In this document: positions 1 through 8,236 of the stretch, piece by piece | Numbering within the stretch: position 1 is the stretch's first letter | Layout: each line of letters starts with the position of its first letter | DNA from: Pseudomonas sp. C2B4 | GTDB taxonomy: Bacteria > Pseudomonadota > Gammaproteobacteria > Pseudomonadales > Pseudomonadaceae | Length of the DNA: 36,672 bases | Assembly: GCF_013359695.1 (NCBI RefSeq) | Contig: NZ_JABFMU010000061.1 | Location: 1 to 36,672 of the forward strand | Direction: 5' to 3' | Notes under the pieces: model-generated | What the model was told of the DNA's origin: nothing | The model's database searches: none | What the model saw: only the letters and a program-made list of their open reading frames with translations | Translations under genes and position numbers: made by a program

Positions 1-50
1 CGCTCCCACAGGGGTACGCGATCAACTGTGGGAGCGAGCCTGCTCGCGAA
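1..50. repeat. REP pair, left arm cut by window edge
   Basis: Bases 1-11 are the end of a reverse-oriented REP and 26-50 are a full forward REP with core GAGCGAGCCTGCTCGC. The two face outward around a 14-base spacer, shorter than in the other outward pairs of the window. The element lies just downstream of the stop codon of the minus-strand dehydrogenase gene. REP hairpins in such positions often protect or end transcripts, which is inference here. Confidence 0.85.
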
Positions 51-82
51 GAGGCCAGATCCGGCAATCAAAATCTAACGCT

Positions 83-829
83 CTAGCGCCCGCCCCCCAA
101 ATCAACAAAAGTCCCGGTCGCATAAGAAGCCTTATCCGACAACAACCAGATAATCGCCTCGGCCACTTCATCCGGCCGCCCGCCCCGGGCCATCGGGATC
201 GCCGATTCGAGCTTGCTGACCCGATCCGGATCGCCGCTCAATGCATGGAAATCGGTGTAGATGTAACCCGGACGTACCGCGTTGACGCGAATCCCCTCAC
301 CCGCCACTTCCTTGGACAGGCCGATGGTGAAGGTGTCGAGCGCGCCCTTGGAGGCGGCGTAGTCGACGTATTCGTTGGGCGAGCCCAGCCGCGCGGCGAC
401 CGAGGAGACGTTGACGATGCTGCCGCCCTGCCCGCCGTGCTTGGGCGACATGCGCAGGATCGCGTGCTTGGCGCACAGCACCGGCGCCAGCACATTGGTC
501 TTGAGGATTTTGAGAATGCGGAATTCGGACATCTCGTCGACCCGGGACTTGTGCCCTACGGTGCCGGCGTTGTTCACCAGCGCTGTGACCCGGCCCAGTT
601 CGCTGTCCACCCGATTGAACAGGGCGATCACTTCGTCTTCGATGCTGACATCGGCGCGCACTGCAATGGCCTGAGCACCCAGTGCGCGGACTTGCTCCAG
701 CACACCGTGCGCCGCCTCTTCATCAGACTGGTAGTTGATGCAGATCCGGTAGCCAAGTCCTGCGGCCAACAGGGCTGTGGCGGCACCAATGCCGCGACTG
801 CCGCCGGTGATGACGATGACTTTATCCAT
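83..829 (-). CDS. SDR family NAD(P)-dependent oxidoreductase
   Basis: This 248-residue protein is a classical short-chain dehydrogenase/reductase, a cytosolic NAD(P)(H)-dependent oxidoreductase. The N-terminal TGGSRGIG motif (residues 8-15) is the dinucleotide-binding glycine loop. NNAG follows at 86-89, and the catalytic Ser lies at about 142-143 with Tyr157 and Lys161 in the YxxxK pattern. The C-terminus (TGTFVDLGGGR) is the usual conserved end of the 3-oxoacyl-ACP reductase/glucose dehydrogenase-like subgroup. Length is normal for the family. The ATG at 829 is preceded by GGGGAAA as a plausible ribosome-binding site. It stands alone, separated from the next minus-strand gene by a repeat-filled gap. 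The substrate cannot be told from the sequence; a FabG-like or sugar/alcohol dehydrogenase role is equally possible. Confidence 0.9.
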   Translation of the reverse strand: MDKVIVITGGSRGIGAATALLAAGLGYRICINYQSDEEAAHGVLEQVRALGAQAIAVRADVSIEDEVIALFNRVDSELGRVTALVNNAGTVGHKSRVDEMSEFRILKILKTNVLAPVLCAKHAILRMSPKHGGQGGSIVNVSSVAARLGSPNEYVDYAASKGALDTFTIGLSKEVAGEGIRVNAVRPGYIYTDFHALSGDPDRVSKLESAIPMARGGRPDEVAEAIIWLLSDKASYATGTFVDLGGGR

Positions 830-932
830 GCATGCTTTCCCCGTTTCAAGCGTAAGCGGTCGGGGGGAAGAATAACCGTCCTTTTTGGTTTTTGCATGGT
901 GCGGTTATCGCACCCTGTGGCAAGGTTATTTT

Positions 933-1091
933 CTGTGGCGAGGGGATTCATCCCCGTCCGGCTGCGCAGCAGCCGTAAATTCGGTGAATCCCAATCTGAC
1001 TGGAAGAATGGGTTTTTCTGAGTAAATTGAGGGCCGCTTCGCGCCCCAACGGGGATAAATCCCCTCGCCACAGATAAATCCCCTCGCCACA
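933..1091. repeat. Inverted pair of GTGGCGAGGGGAT-type repeats
   Basis: The left arm begins at 933 with GTGGCGAGGGGATTCATCCC. The right arm ends near 1072 with GGGGATAAATCCCCTCGCC, its approximate reverse complement, followed by an extra tandem copy. This family is distinct from the GAGCGAGCC REPs and recurs at 3381-3500. It fills most of the gap between the dehydrogenase gene and the upstream cyclic-di-GMP gene, ending 2 bases after the latter's stop codon. Each arm contains its own short GGGGATnnATCCCC palindrome. Confidence 0.75.
1054..1091. repeat. Perfect 19-bp tandem duplication
   Basis: GATAAATCCCCTCGCCACA occurs at 1054-1072 and again without a break at 1073-1091. It is the terminal part of the right arm of the surrounding inverted repeat, so the outer end has been duplicated in tandem. 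It looks like slippage or a partial second insertion. Confidence 0.85.
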
Positions 1092-1093
1092 AA

Positions 1094-3175
1094 TCAGGCC
1101 AGCGCCAACTGCTCCGAGCGATGAATTTCCACCATGAAGCGCTCGGCCGGCAACGGATGACCGAGCAGGTAACCCTGCAACGAATCGCACCCAAGCTGGG
1201 TCAGGAAGTCCTGTTGCACGCCGGTTTCCACGCCTTCGGCGACAATGCGCAGGCCCAAGGCCTGGCCGAGGGCGACGATGGCGGAAACAATGGCCGCGTC
1301 ATCGCTGTCACGTTCCAGGTCACGCACGAAGCCACGGTCGATTTTCAGTTCGTTGGCCGGCAGGCGCTTGAGGTACATCAGGCTCGAATAACCGGTACCG
1401 AAGTCATCGATCGACAGATCGACGCCCATTTCCGACAGTTCCTGCAGCACCGTCATGCTGGCATCGGCATCGCTCATGGCGGTGGTTTCAGTGATCTCCA
1501 GGGTCAGGCTGTTGGCCGGCAAACGGTGCGTGTCCAGCGCCTTGGCGACACTTTGCACCAGCCCGGCGTGGCAGAACTGCAAGGCAGAAAGGTTCACCGC
1601 GATGCGCCAGTCGGTATAGCCCAGCACATACCACTCGCGCATCTGCCGGCAGGCTTCGTTGAGCACCCAGTCGCCAATCGGAATGATCAGCCCGCTCTTC
1701 TCCGCCAGTTCGATGAACTTGTCCGGCAGCAACATACCCTGGGTCGGATGCTCCCAGCGCAACAACGCTTCAGCGCCGACAGGCTTGCCGTTATTGGCAT
1801 CGAACTTGGGTTGGTAATACAAACTGAACTGCCGTTCTTCAACGGCGTTGCGCAGGTCCTGCAGCAGTTGCAACTGCTTGCGCGCATTGCCGTTCATCGA
1901 AGCATCGAAGAAGCTGTAGCCGTTCTTGCCTGCGCCCTTGGCGTGGTACATCGCGGCGTCAGCGTTCATCAGCAATTCATGGGCGGTCTGGCCATTGCCC
2001 GGGTAGAGCGCGATGCCAACGCTGGCGGAGATTTGCAGATCATGTTCAGCGACGCGGAACGAACGCGCGATCAACCCCACCTGACGCGCCGCGAGGTTCA
2101 TCGCGTCATTCTGTTCGCTCAATTGCACCAACAGCACGAACTCGTCACCGCCGATGCGCGCCAGGGTGTCCTGGCTGCGTAGATCCTCGCGCAGCCGCAG
2201 GCTGACTTCACGCAACAGTTGATCGCCCATGTGATGGCCGAAGGCGTCGTTGACCGGCTTGAAGCCATCCAGATCGATGAACATCAACGCAAAACAGCCA
2301 CCCTCGGCGTTCACCCTGGACATCGCCTGATCGATGCGGTCGGCCAGCAACACGCGATTCGGCAGGCCGGTCAGGGTGTCGTGCAGGGCCAGTTGGGTCA
2401 ATTCACGATTGGCTTCGGTCAGCGACAGGGCCAGGCTGGCGGTGCGGGCTTCCAGGCGCGCATCGAGGATCGAGGTCAGCAAGGCGATGCTCAGCACCGC
2501 GAGGGTGGTGATCAGCACCAGGTTGTCCAGGCCATTGCCGTTCAGGCCGTTGCTGGCCGCTCCGCAGAAACTGCCGTCCGGAAAGCGTGCCGCCGCCATG
2601 CCGGTGTAGTGCATGCCGACGATCGCTATGCCCATGATCACCGCCGCACCGCCACGGATCAGGCGCACATGGGGCGTGTGCTGGCGCAGATGAAATGCGA
2701 TCCACAACGCCGCCCCGGAAGCGCCGACCGCAATCAGCAACGAGGTGCTGAAAAGAGTCGGGTCGTAATCGATCCCCGGTTGCATGCGCATGGCGGCCAT
2801 GCCGGTGTAATGCATGGCGCTGATTCCCGCCCCCATCACCAGTGCGCCAAAAGCCAGTTGCCAGGCCGGCAATTGCGGCTGACTGACCAGCCACAGGGCA
2901 AAACCGCAGGACAGGATGCCGATCAGCAGCGACAGCAAGGTAATAGTGAGGTCGTAACCGAGGTCGATGGGCAGTTTGAACGCGAGCATGCCAATGAAAT
3001 GCATCGACCACACGCCAATACCCATGGCAAAAGCGCCGCCTGCCGTCCATAAATGCACGGCCCTGCCCTTGGCGGTGGCAATACGCCCGGTCAGGTCGAG
3101 CGCCGTATAGGAAGCAAGGATCGCCACGCAAAGCGAAATGACAACCAGCGTTGGAGAGTAACTACCGATGAGCAT
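1094..3175 (-). CDS. MHYT-GGDEF-EAL membrane cyclic-di-GMP signalling protein
   Basis: This 693-residue inner-membrane protein makes and/or degrades cyclic-di-GMP. The N-terminal ~245 residues form a seven-helix MHYT sensor domain with MHFIGM and two MHYTGM motifs. These His/Met pairs are proposed in the family to bind copper and sense oxygen, CO or NO. A GGDEF domain follows with an intact GGDEF motif at about 342-346 and the inhibitory I-site RSQD five residues before it. The EAL domain keeps EAL at about 469-471 and DDFGTGYSS. Both enzymatic signatures are intact, so it may be bifunctional. Domain order and the intact GGDEF resemble P. aeruginosa MucR (PA1727) rather than NbdA, whose GGDEF is degenerate. 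I chose the ATG at 3175 because MLIGSYSP is the usual MHYT start; a GTG lies 15 bases upstream. It appears monocistronic. Confidence 0.92.
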   Translation of the reverse strand: MLIGSYSPTLVVISLCVAILASYTALDLTGRIATAKGRAVHLWTAGGAFAMGIGVWSMHFIGMLAFKLPIDLGYDLTITLLSLLIGILSCGFALWLVSQPQLPAWQLAFGALVMGAGISAMHYTGMAAMRMQPGIDYDPTLFSTSLLIAVGASGAALWIAFHLRQHTPHVRLIRGGAAVIMGIAIVGMHYTGMAAARFPDGSFCGAASNGLNGNGLDNLVLITTLAVLSIALLTSILDARLEARTASLALSLTEANRELTQLALHDTLTGLPNRVLLADRIDQAMSRVNAEGGCFALMFIDLDGFKPVNDAFGHHMGDQLLREVSLRLREDLRSQDTLARIGGDEFVLLVQLSEQNDAMNLAARQVGLIARSFRVAEHDLQISASVGIALYPGNGQTAHELLMNADAAMYHAKGAGKNGYSFFDASMNGNARKQLQLLQDLRNAVEERQFSLYYQPKFDANNGKPVGAEALLRWEHPTQGMLLPDKFIELAEKSGLIIPIGDWVLNEACRQMREWYVLGYTDWRIAVNLSALQFCHAGLVQSVAKALDTHRLPANSLTLEITETTAMSDADASMTVLQELSEMGVDLSIDDFGTGYSSLMYLKRLPANELKIDRGFVRDLERDSDDAAIVSAIVALGQALGLRIVAEGVETGVQQDFLTQLGCDSLQGYLLGHPLPAERFMVEIHRSEQLALA

Positions 3176-3529
3176 AAGACGTCTCGCCACCGCCCCCCGT
3201 ACTGCTTCCCTTCTCGGTGGGGCAAATCGGGCGATTGTACTGATTGCGTAAAAGAACGCACTGAAAAAGTAATCATTTAGCCATCAGTCCGATGAAACGC
3301 TTGTTTTAAGGTTTCACCTTAACCCGGTTACTGCCTGAAAACACCGAAACAGACGCGTTTGCCCCGCACGGCACAGAGCATTGTGGCGAGGGGATTTATC
3401 CCCGTCGGGACGCGGAGCGGCCCCTGCAATTGCTGCTACAACGAGTCAGCCGTCATTACGACCGCTTCGCGCTCGAACGGGGATAAATCCCCTCGCCACA
3501 GGGAAAGCGTTTCCCCAAAGGCCCGTGAC
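3176..3529. other. Intergenic gap with one inverted repeat
   Basis: This 354-base stretch separates the start of the MHYT-GGDEF-EAL gene from the end of opmB. Bases 3176-3380 must hold the promoter of the cyclic-di-GMP gene (minus strand), but I see no convincing -35/-10 pair. Bases 3381-3500 are an inverted repeat described separately. No RNA gene or additional reading frame is supported. Confidence 0.6.
3381..3500. repeat. Inverted pair of GTGGCGAGGGGATTTATCC repeats
   Basis: The left arm at about 3381-3405 reads TTGTGGCGAGGGGATTTATC and continues into CCCG. The right arm, ending at 3500, is its near-perfect reverse complement (GGGGATAAATCCCCTCGCC). The inner flanks, GCGGAGCGGCCC and GACCGCTTCGCGC, are also partly complementary. 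It matches the element at 933-1091 and sits just after the end of the efflux operon, where it could fold into a large stem and act as a transcript end. Confidence 0.8.
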
Positions 3530-5011
3530 TTACTGCTCGTTGCTCGCTTGAAGCTGCCCATCCCACCCGCCACCCAACGCCGCAATCAACTGCACGCTGG
3601 CGATCAAGCGGCTCTGCAACAGGCTCAACGCCGTACGTTCATTGTTCAAGGCCGTGGCTTGAACCACTACCACGTCCAGATAGGCAATCACGCCGGCCTT
3701 GTACTGGTTCTGGGTCAGGCGCAGGGATTCGCGCGCCGCGTCCAGGGCCTGCTGACGAACCACGGCTTCATCCTCCAGGACCTTGAGCTGAACCAGGAAG
3801 TCTTCCACTTCTCGGAAACCGTCGAGTACGGTCTGGCGGTATTTGGCCACGGTTTCATCGTAGGCCGCTTCGCTGCGATCCACTTCTGCCGAACGCTGGC
3901 CACCGTCGAACAAGGTCATGGCCAGTTGCGGCCCCACCGACCAGAAACGGTTGGGCACGCTGAACAGGTTTTTCGACGTACTGCTGCTGTAACCACCGTT
4001 CAGACTCAGGGTCAGGTCCGGGTAATAAGCCGCCTTGGCCACGCCGATGTTGGCATTGGCGGCGATCACCGAGCGCTCGGCGGACGCAATGTCCGGGCGT
4101 CGCTCCAGCAGTTGCGAAGGCAGGCTCAGCGGCACCTCGGGCAAGGCCGGAATGTCCTGGGTTTCAGCCAGCTTGAACTCCGCCGGCGGCAGACCGATCA
4201 ACACGGCAATGGCGTTTTCGAACTGGGCGCGTTGCCAGATCAGATCGACCATGTCCGCTTCGGTGCTCTTGAGCTGAGTCTGTGCCTGGGCCACCGCGTC
4301 CTTGCCGGAAACACCCGCACGGTACTGGTTTTCAGTCATTTTCAGTGAGCGCTGGTAGGCCTCGACGGTCGCTTCCAGCAGACGCTTTTGCTCATCGATG
4401 ACCCGCAATTGCAGGTAGTTCTGTACCAGTTCCGACTGTTGGCTCAAGCGCATCGCCGCCAGATCGGCGTAGCTGGCCTCGGCATTGGCGGTGTCGGCTT
4501 CAAGACCACGACGCAGCTTGCCCCACACATCCGCTTCCCAACTGACCCCGGCCTGCGCGGTGTAGGTATCACGGATACCGCTGGACGAACTGGTCAGGCT
4601 CGAACTGCTGCTGCCGGTGCCCTGGCTGGAGCGGTTTTTCCCGAGGGTCAGGTCCACCGTCGGGAAAAACGCGCCCCGGGCGCTGCGCACCAAAGCCTGG
4701 GCCTGGCGGTACTGGGCTTCGGACTGGGCAACCGTCTGGTTGGCGCTGTTGAGTTTCTCGATCAGACCATTGAGTTGCTGATCACCGTACAGCTCCCACC
4801 AGGCGCCGCGGGCCAGGGAGTCGCTTGGGCTGGCCTGACGCCAGCCGGCGGCTTCCTTGTACTCCATCGGCGCAGCCGTTTGCGGACGCTGGTAATCCGG
4901 GCCGATGGCGCAGGCACTGAGCATCGCCGCGCACAGCGACAGGCTCAGCAACCGCGAGCCTCGGGAGGAGATCAGCGGTGTGGCCAGGTTGAACAGCGAA
5001 CGGTCAGTCAT
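3530..5011 (-). CDS. opmB: Outer-membrane efflux channel lipoprotein OpmB (TolC/OprM family)
   Basis: This 493-residue protein is the outer-membrane channel of the MuxABC efflux system. It has a lipoprotein signal peptide with lipobox LSAC, and Cys34 is the expected acylation site. GPDYQRP follows, the typical start of mature NodT/OprM-family channels. Two internally related halves with long helical stretches (QYRQAQALVRSARGAFFP; QYKAGVIAYLDVV) match the duplicated OEP structure, and the length is normal. Its ATG overlaps the stop of muxC by 4 bases (ATGA), so it is the last gene of the muxABC-opmB operon. In P. aeruginosa this system contributes to export of novobiocin, aztreonam and macrolides. 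The name rests on operon structure and family resemblance. Confidence 0.92.
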   Translation of the reverse strand: MTDRSLFNLATPLISSRGSRLLSLSLCAAMLSACAIGPDYQRPQTAAPMEYKEAAGWRQASPSDSLARGAWWELYGDQQLNGLIEKLNSANQTVAQSEAQYRQAQALVRSARGAFFPTVDLTLGKNRSSQGTGSSSSSLTSSSSGIRDTYTAQAGVSWEADVWGKLRRGLEADTANAEASYADLAAMRLSQQSELVQNYLQLRVIDEQKRLLEATVEAYQRSLKMTENQYRAGVSGKDAVAQAQTQLKSTEADMVDLIWQRAQFENAIAVLIGLPPAEFKLAETQDIPALPEVPLSLPSQLLERRPDIASAERSVIAANANIGVAKAAYYPDLTLSLNGGYSSSTSKNLFSVPNRFWSVGPQLAMTLFDGGQRSAEVDRSEAAYDETVAKYRQTVLDGFREVEDFLVQLKVLEDEAVVRQQALDAARESLRLTQNQYKAGVIAYLDVVVVQATALNNERTALSLLQSRLIASVQLIAALGGGWDGQLQASNEQ

Positions 5012-8000
5012 AGCGGAGTTTCCAGAGCAGCATCGGTACGCACACCTCGCCAGTGGTTGAAACGATGGCGCAGTTTATCGAGATAGAGGTAAACCACCGG
5101 GGTGGTGTAAAGGGTCAGCACCTGGCTGAAGATCAGCCCGCCGATGATGGTCAGGCCCAGCGGCTGGCGCATTTCCGCCCCTTCGGCACGGCTCAGCAAC
5201 AACGGCAAGGCGCCCAGGATCGCCGCCAGGGTGGTCATCAGGATCGGTCGCAGGCGTTGCAGGCACGCATTGCGGATCGATTCCAGCGGTGCCATGCCTT
5301 GCTGGCGTTCGAGTTGCAAGGCCAGGTCGATCATCAGAATGGCGTTTTTCTTCACCACGCCGATCAGCAGGAACAGCCCCAGCAACGAGATCAGGCTGAA
5401 TTCGCCGCCCAGGGCATAGATCGACAGCAATGCGCCGACGCCCGCCGAAGGCAAGGTCGAGAGAATGGTCAACGGATGAATGTAGCTTTCATAGAGCACC
5501 CCTAACACCAGGTACACCGCCACCAGCGCCCCGAGAATCATGAACGGCTGGCTTTTCTGGGTCGCGGCGAAGGCATCGGCGGTGCCGGCCATTTTGGCGA
5601 TGACATCCTCCGGCAGACCTACAGCGGCAATGGCCCGCTCGATGGCGGCACCGCCCTGCTCCACCGTCACGCCTTCGGCCATGTCGAAGGCAATGCTTTC
5701 CGAAGCGAACTGGCCTTCATGGCTGACCCGGTCGTCTTCCAGGCTGTTTTCATAATGGGCAATGGTCGACAGCGGAATCCGCGCGCCGTCGGCGGTAATC
5801 ACCTGGACCTGATTCAGGGTGATCGGGTCCTGGGCGTATTTCGGATTGACCTCCATGACCACCTGGTACTGGTTGAGGCTGTCGTAGATGGTCGATATCT
5901 GCCGCTGGCTGTAGGCGTTGTTCAGTACCGCGGTGACCATGTCCATGTCGACGCCCAGGCGTTTGGCCTGGTCGCGGTCGACGATCAGCGTCACCTGCTG
6001 TGCACCGCGACCTTCACGTGCGTCGATGGCGGTCAGTTCCGGCAAGGCCTTGAGCGCGGTGACCACTTTCGGATACCACTCGCGCAACGCCCCCAGATCG
6101 CCGCTTTGCAGGATGTAGGAGTATTGCGACGTGGTCTGCTCACGGCCACCGCCGAATTGCAGGTCCTGGTCAGCCATCAGCATCAACTGCGCACCGGGGA
6201 CCTTGGGCATTTCCTTGCGCAGGCGTTCGATGACTTTTTGCGCAGAAATATTGCGTTCCTTGATGGGCTTGAGGCGCACCAGCATGAACGCGTTGTTGGT
6301 GCCGTTGGTGCCACCGATGAAACCGGCGACGCTTTGCACCGCATCGTCCTTGAGCACGGCGCGGCGGAAAATCTCCATTTTCGGCTGCATCACGCTGAAC
6401 GACAGACCGTCATCGCCACGCACGAAACCGATCAACTGGCCAGTGTCCTGCTGCGGCAGGAAGGTCTTCGGCACGACCACGTACAGGGCAACGTTGACCC
6501 CGACGGTCACGATCAGGCTGAGCAAGGTCAAGCGGCGATGGCGCAGCACCCAGTCGAGGCTGGTGGCGTATTTGCCGACCATCCATTCGTTGGTGCGCTG
6601 GCTCCAGCGTTGCAGGCGGTTTTCCTGGCCCGGCGTGTGCGGTTTGAGCCAGCGGGCACAGAGCATGGGGGTCAGCGTCAGCGAAACCACCAGCGAGACC
6701 ACGATGGCCGCCGCCAGGGTGATGGAGAATTCGCGGAACAGACTCTCGATGATCCCGCCCATGAACAGGATCGACAGGAACACCGCCACCAGCGACACGT
6801 TCATCGACAGCAAGGTGAAGCCGACTTCCTGGGCCCCGAGATAGGCGGCCTTCATCGGTTTGATGCCTTCGTCGATGTGCCGGGAAATATTCTCCAGCAC
6901 CACGATGGCGTCATCCACCACCAGCCCGGTGGCCAGAATCAGCGCCATCAAAGACAGGTTGTTGAGCGAAAAACCGTAGAGGTACATCACCGCGAAGGTG
7001 CCCACCAGCGACACCGGCACCGCGAGGGTCGGGATCAGCGAGGCGCGGAAGTTCCCGAGAAACAGGAATACGACCAGGATCACCAGGGCCACGGCGATCA
7101 GCAGGGTCATTTCCGCTTCGTGCAGCGTGGCCTTGATCACCGGCGAGCGGTCCATGGCCAGGTTCAGCTTGACGCTGGCCGGCAACACTGCTTGCAACGC
7201 CGGCAACTGGGCCTTGATCTCGTTGACCGTCTCGATGATGTTGGCACCGGCCTGACGGTTGATCACCAGCAACACGGCCGAGTCGTCGTTGAAGAAACCG
7301 CTGTTGTAGCGGTCTTCGACCCCGTCGCTGACCTTGGCCACGTCCTTCAGGCGCAAGGCTGCGCCGTCCGTATAGTGGATGATCAGTGACTCGTAATCCT
7401 TGGCTTTCTCCAGTTGGTCGTTGGCCTGCACCTGCCACAGACGCTGGCCGTCTTCCACCGAGCCCTTGGGTCGGCGCACGTTGGCGTTGGCAATGGTGTT
7501 GCGCACGTCATCCAGGGCCACACCGTACTGGTTCAGCGCCTGGGGTTCGAGTTCGATGCGCACCGCCGGCAGGGAACTGCCACCGATCTGCACTTCACCG
7601 ACGCCCTGCACTTGCGACAGGCTCTGGGACAGGATGGTCGACGCCAGGTCATACAGCTGGCCCTTTTCCAGCACGTCCGAGGTCAGCGACAACACCATGA
7701 TCGGCGCCTGGGACGGGTTGACCTTCTTGTAGGTCGGCATGCTGCGCATACCACTGGGCAGCAGGTTGCGCGAGGCGTTGATTGCTGCCTGCACCTCCCG
7801 CGCCGCGCCGTTGATGTCGCGGTCCAGGTCGAATTGCAGGATCACTCGGGTCGAGCCCTGGCTCGAACGACTGCTCATGGTGTTGACCCCGGCGATAGCG
7901 CCGAAGGAACGTTCCAGCGGCGTGGCTACGGTGGAAGCCATGACCTCCGGGCTCGCGCCGGGCAGACTGGCCTGCACCACGATCACCGGGAAATCCATTT

Positions 8001-8115
8001 GCGGCAGCGGAGATACCGGCAACAAGCCAAAGCTCACGCCGCCCAGCAGCATGATCGCCAGGCTCAGCAACATGGTTGCGACCGGGCGTTTGATGAAAGG
8101 TCCCGACAGGTTCAT
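5008..8115 (-). CDS. muxC: RND multidrug efflux permease MuxC (MdtC-like)
   Basis: This 1035-residue inner-membrane RND pump is one of two permeases that form a mixed trimer in MdtBC/MuxBC systems. It begins MNLSGPFIKRPVATMLLSLA, the usual RND N-terminus and first membrane helix. Two large periplasmic loops alternate with helix bundles. The proton-relay pair Asp401-Asp402 is visible in TGLVVDDAIVVLENI. The C-terminal bundle carries GVVKKNAILMIDLAL. The frame is open upstream to 8193, but that extension is translated REP sequence, so the ATG at 8115 is the better start. The Shine-Dalgarno-like AGGGG upstream of it derives from the edge of the REP pair. It follows muxB with a 121-base gap, the only large gap in the operon, and overlaps opmB by 4 bases. 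Confidence 0.94.
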   Translation of the reverse strand: MNLSGPFIKRPVATMLLSLAIMLLGGVSFGLLPVSPLPQMDFPVIVVQASLPGASPEVMASTVATPLERSFGAIAGVNTMSSRSSQGSTRVILQFDLDRDINGAAREVQAAINASRNLLPSGMRSMPTYKKVNPSQAPIMVLSLTSDVLEKGQLYDLASTILSQSLSQVQGVGEVQIGGSSLPAVRIELEPQALNQYGVALDDVRNTIANANVRRPKGSVEDGQRLWQVQANDQLEKAKDYESLIIHYTDGAALRLKDVAKVSDGVEDRYNSGFFNDDSAVLLVINRQAGANIIETVNEIKAQLPALQAVLPASVKLNLAMDRSPVIKATLHEAEMTLLIAVALVILVVFLFLGNFRASLIPTLAVPVSLVGTFAVMYLYGFSLNNLSLMALILATGLVVDDAIVVLENISRHIDEGIKPMKAAYLGAQEVGFTLLSMNVSLVAVFLSILFMGGIIESLFREFSITLAAAIVVSLVVSLTLTPMLCARWLKPHTPGQENRLQRWSQRTNEWMVGKYATSLDWVLRHRRLTLLSLIVTVGVNVALYVVVPKTFLPQQDTGQLIGFVRGDDGLSFSVMQPKMEIFRRAVLKDDAVQSVAGFIGGTNGTNNAFMLVRLKPIKERNISAQKVIERLRKEMPKVPGAQLMLMADQDLQFGGGREQTTSQYSYILQSGDLGALREWYPKVVTALKALPELTAIDAREGRGAQQVTLIVDRDQAKRLGVDMDMVTAVLNNAYSQRQISTIYDSLNQYQVVMEVNPKYAQDPITLNQVQVITADGARIPLSTIAHYENSLEDDRVSHEGQFASESIAFDMAEGVTVEQGGAAIERAIAAVGLPEDVIAKMAGTADAFAATQKSQPFMILGALVAVYLVLGVLYESYIHPLTILSTLPSAGVGALLSIYALGGEFSLISLLGLFLLIGVVKKNAILMIDLALQLERQQGMAPLESIRNACLQRLRPILMTTLAAILGALPLLLSRAEGAEMRQPLGLTIIGGLIFSQVLTLYTTPVVYLYLDKLRHRFNHWRGVRTDAALETPL

Positions 8116-8125
8116 TGACCCACCC

Positions 8126-8217
8126 CTGTGGGAGCGAGCCTGCTCGCGAAGAGGCCCGCATATCCAACATGAATGGTGGCTGATCCACCGCAATCGCGAG
8201 CAGGCTCGCTCCCACAG
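8126..8217. repeat. Inward REP pair between muxB and muxC
   Basis: A 25-base forward REP (8126-8150) and its reverse complement (8193-8217) enclose a 42-base spacer. The element fills most of the gap between muxB and muxC inside one operon. Its edge reaches to within 10 bases of the muxC start codon, so a folded hairpin could mask or expose the ribosome-binding site. It could also uncouple MuxB and MuxC levels by pausing or RNA processing, which is inference. Confidence 0.92.
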
Positions 8218-8236
8218 GGTGTACGGTTCAACACGC

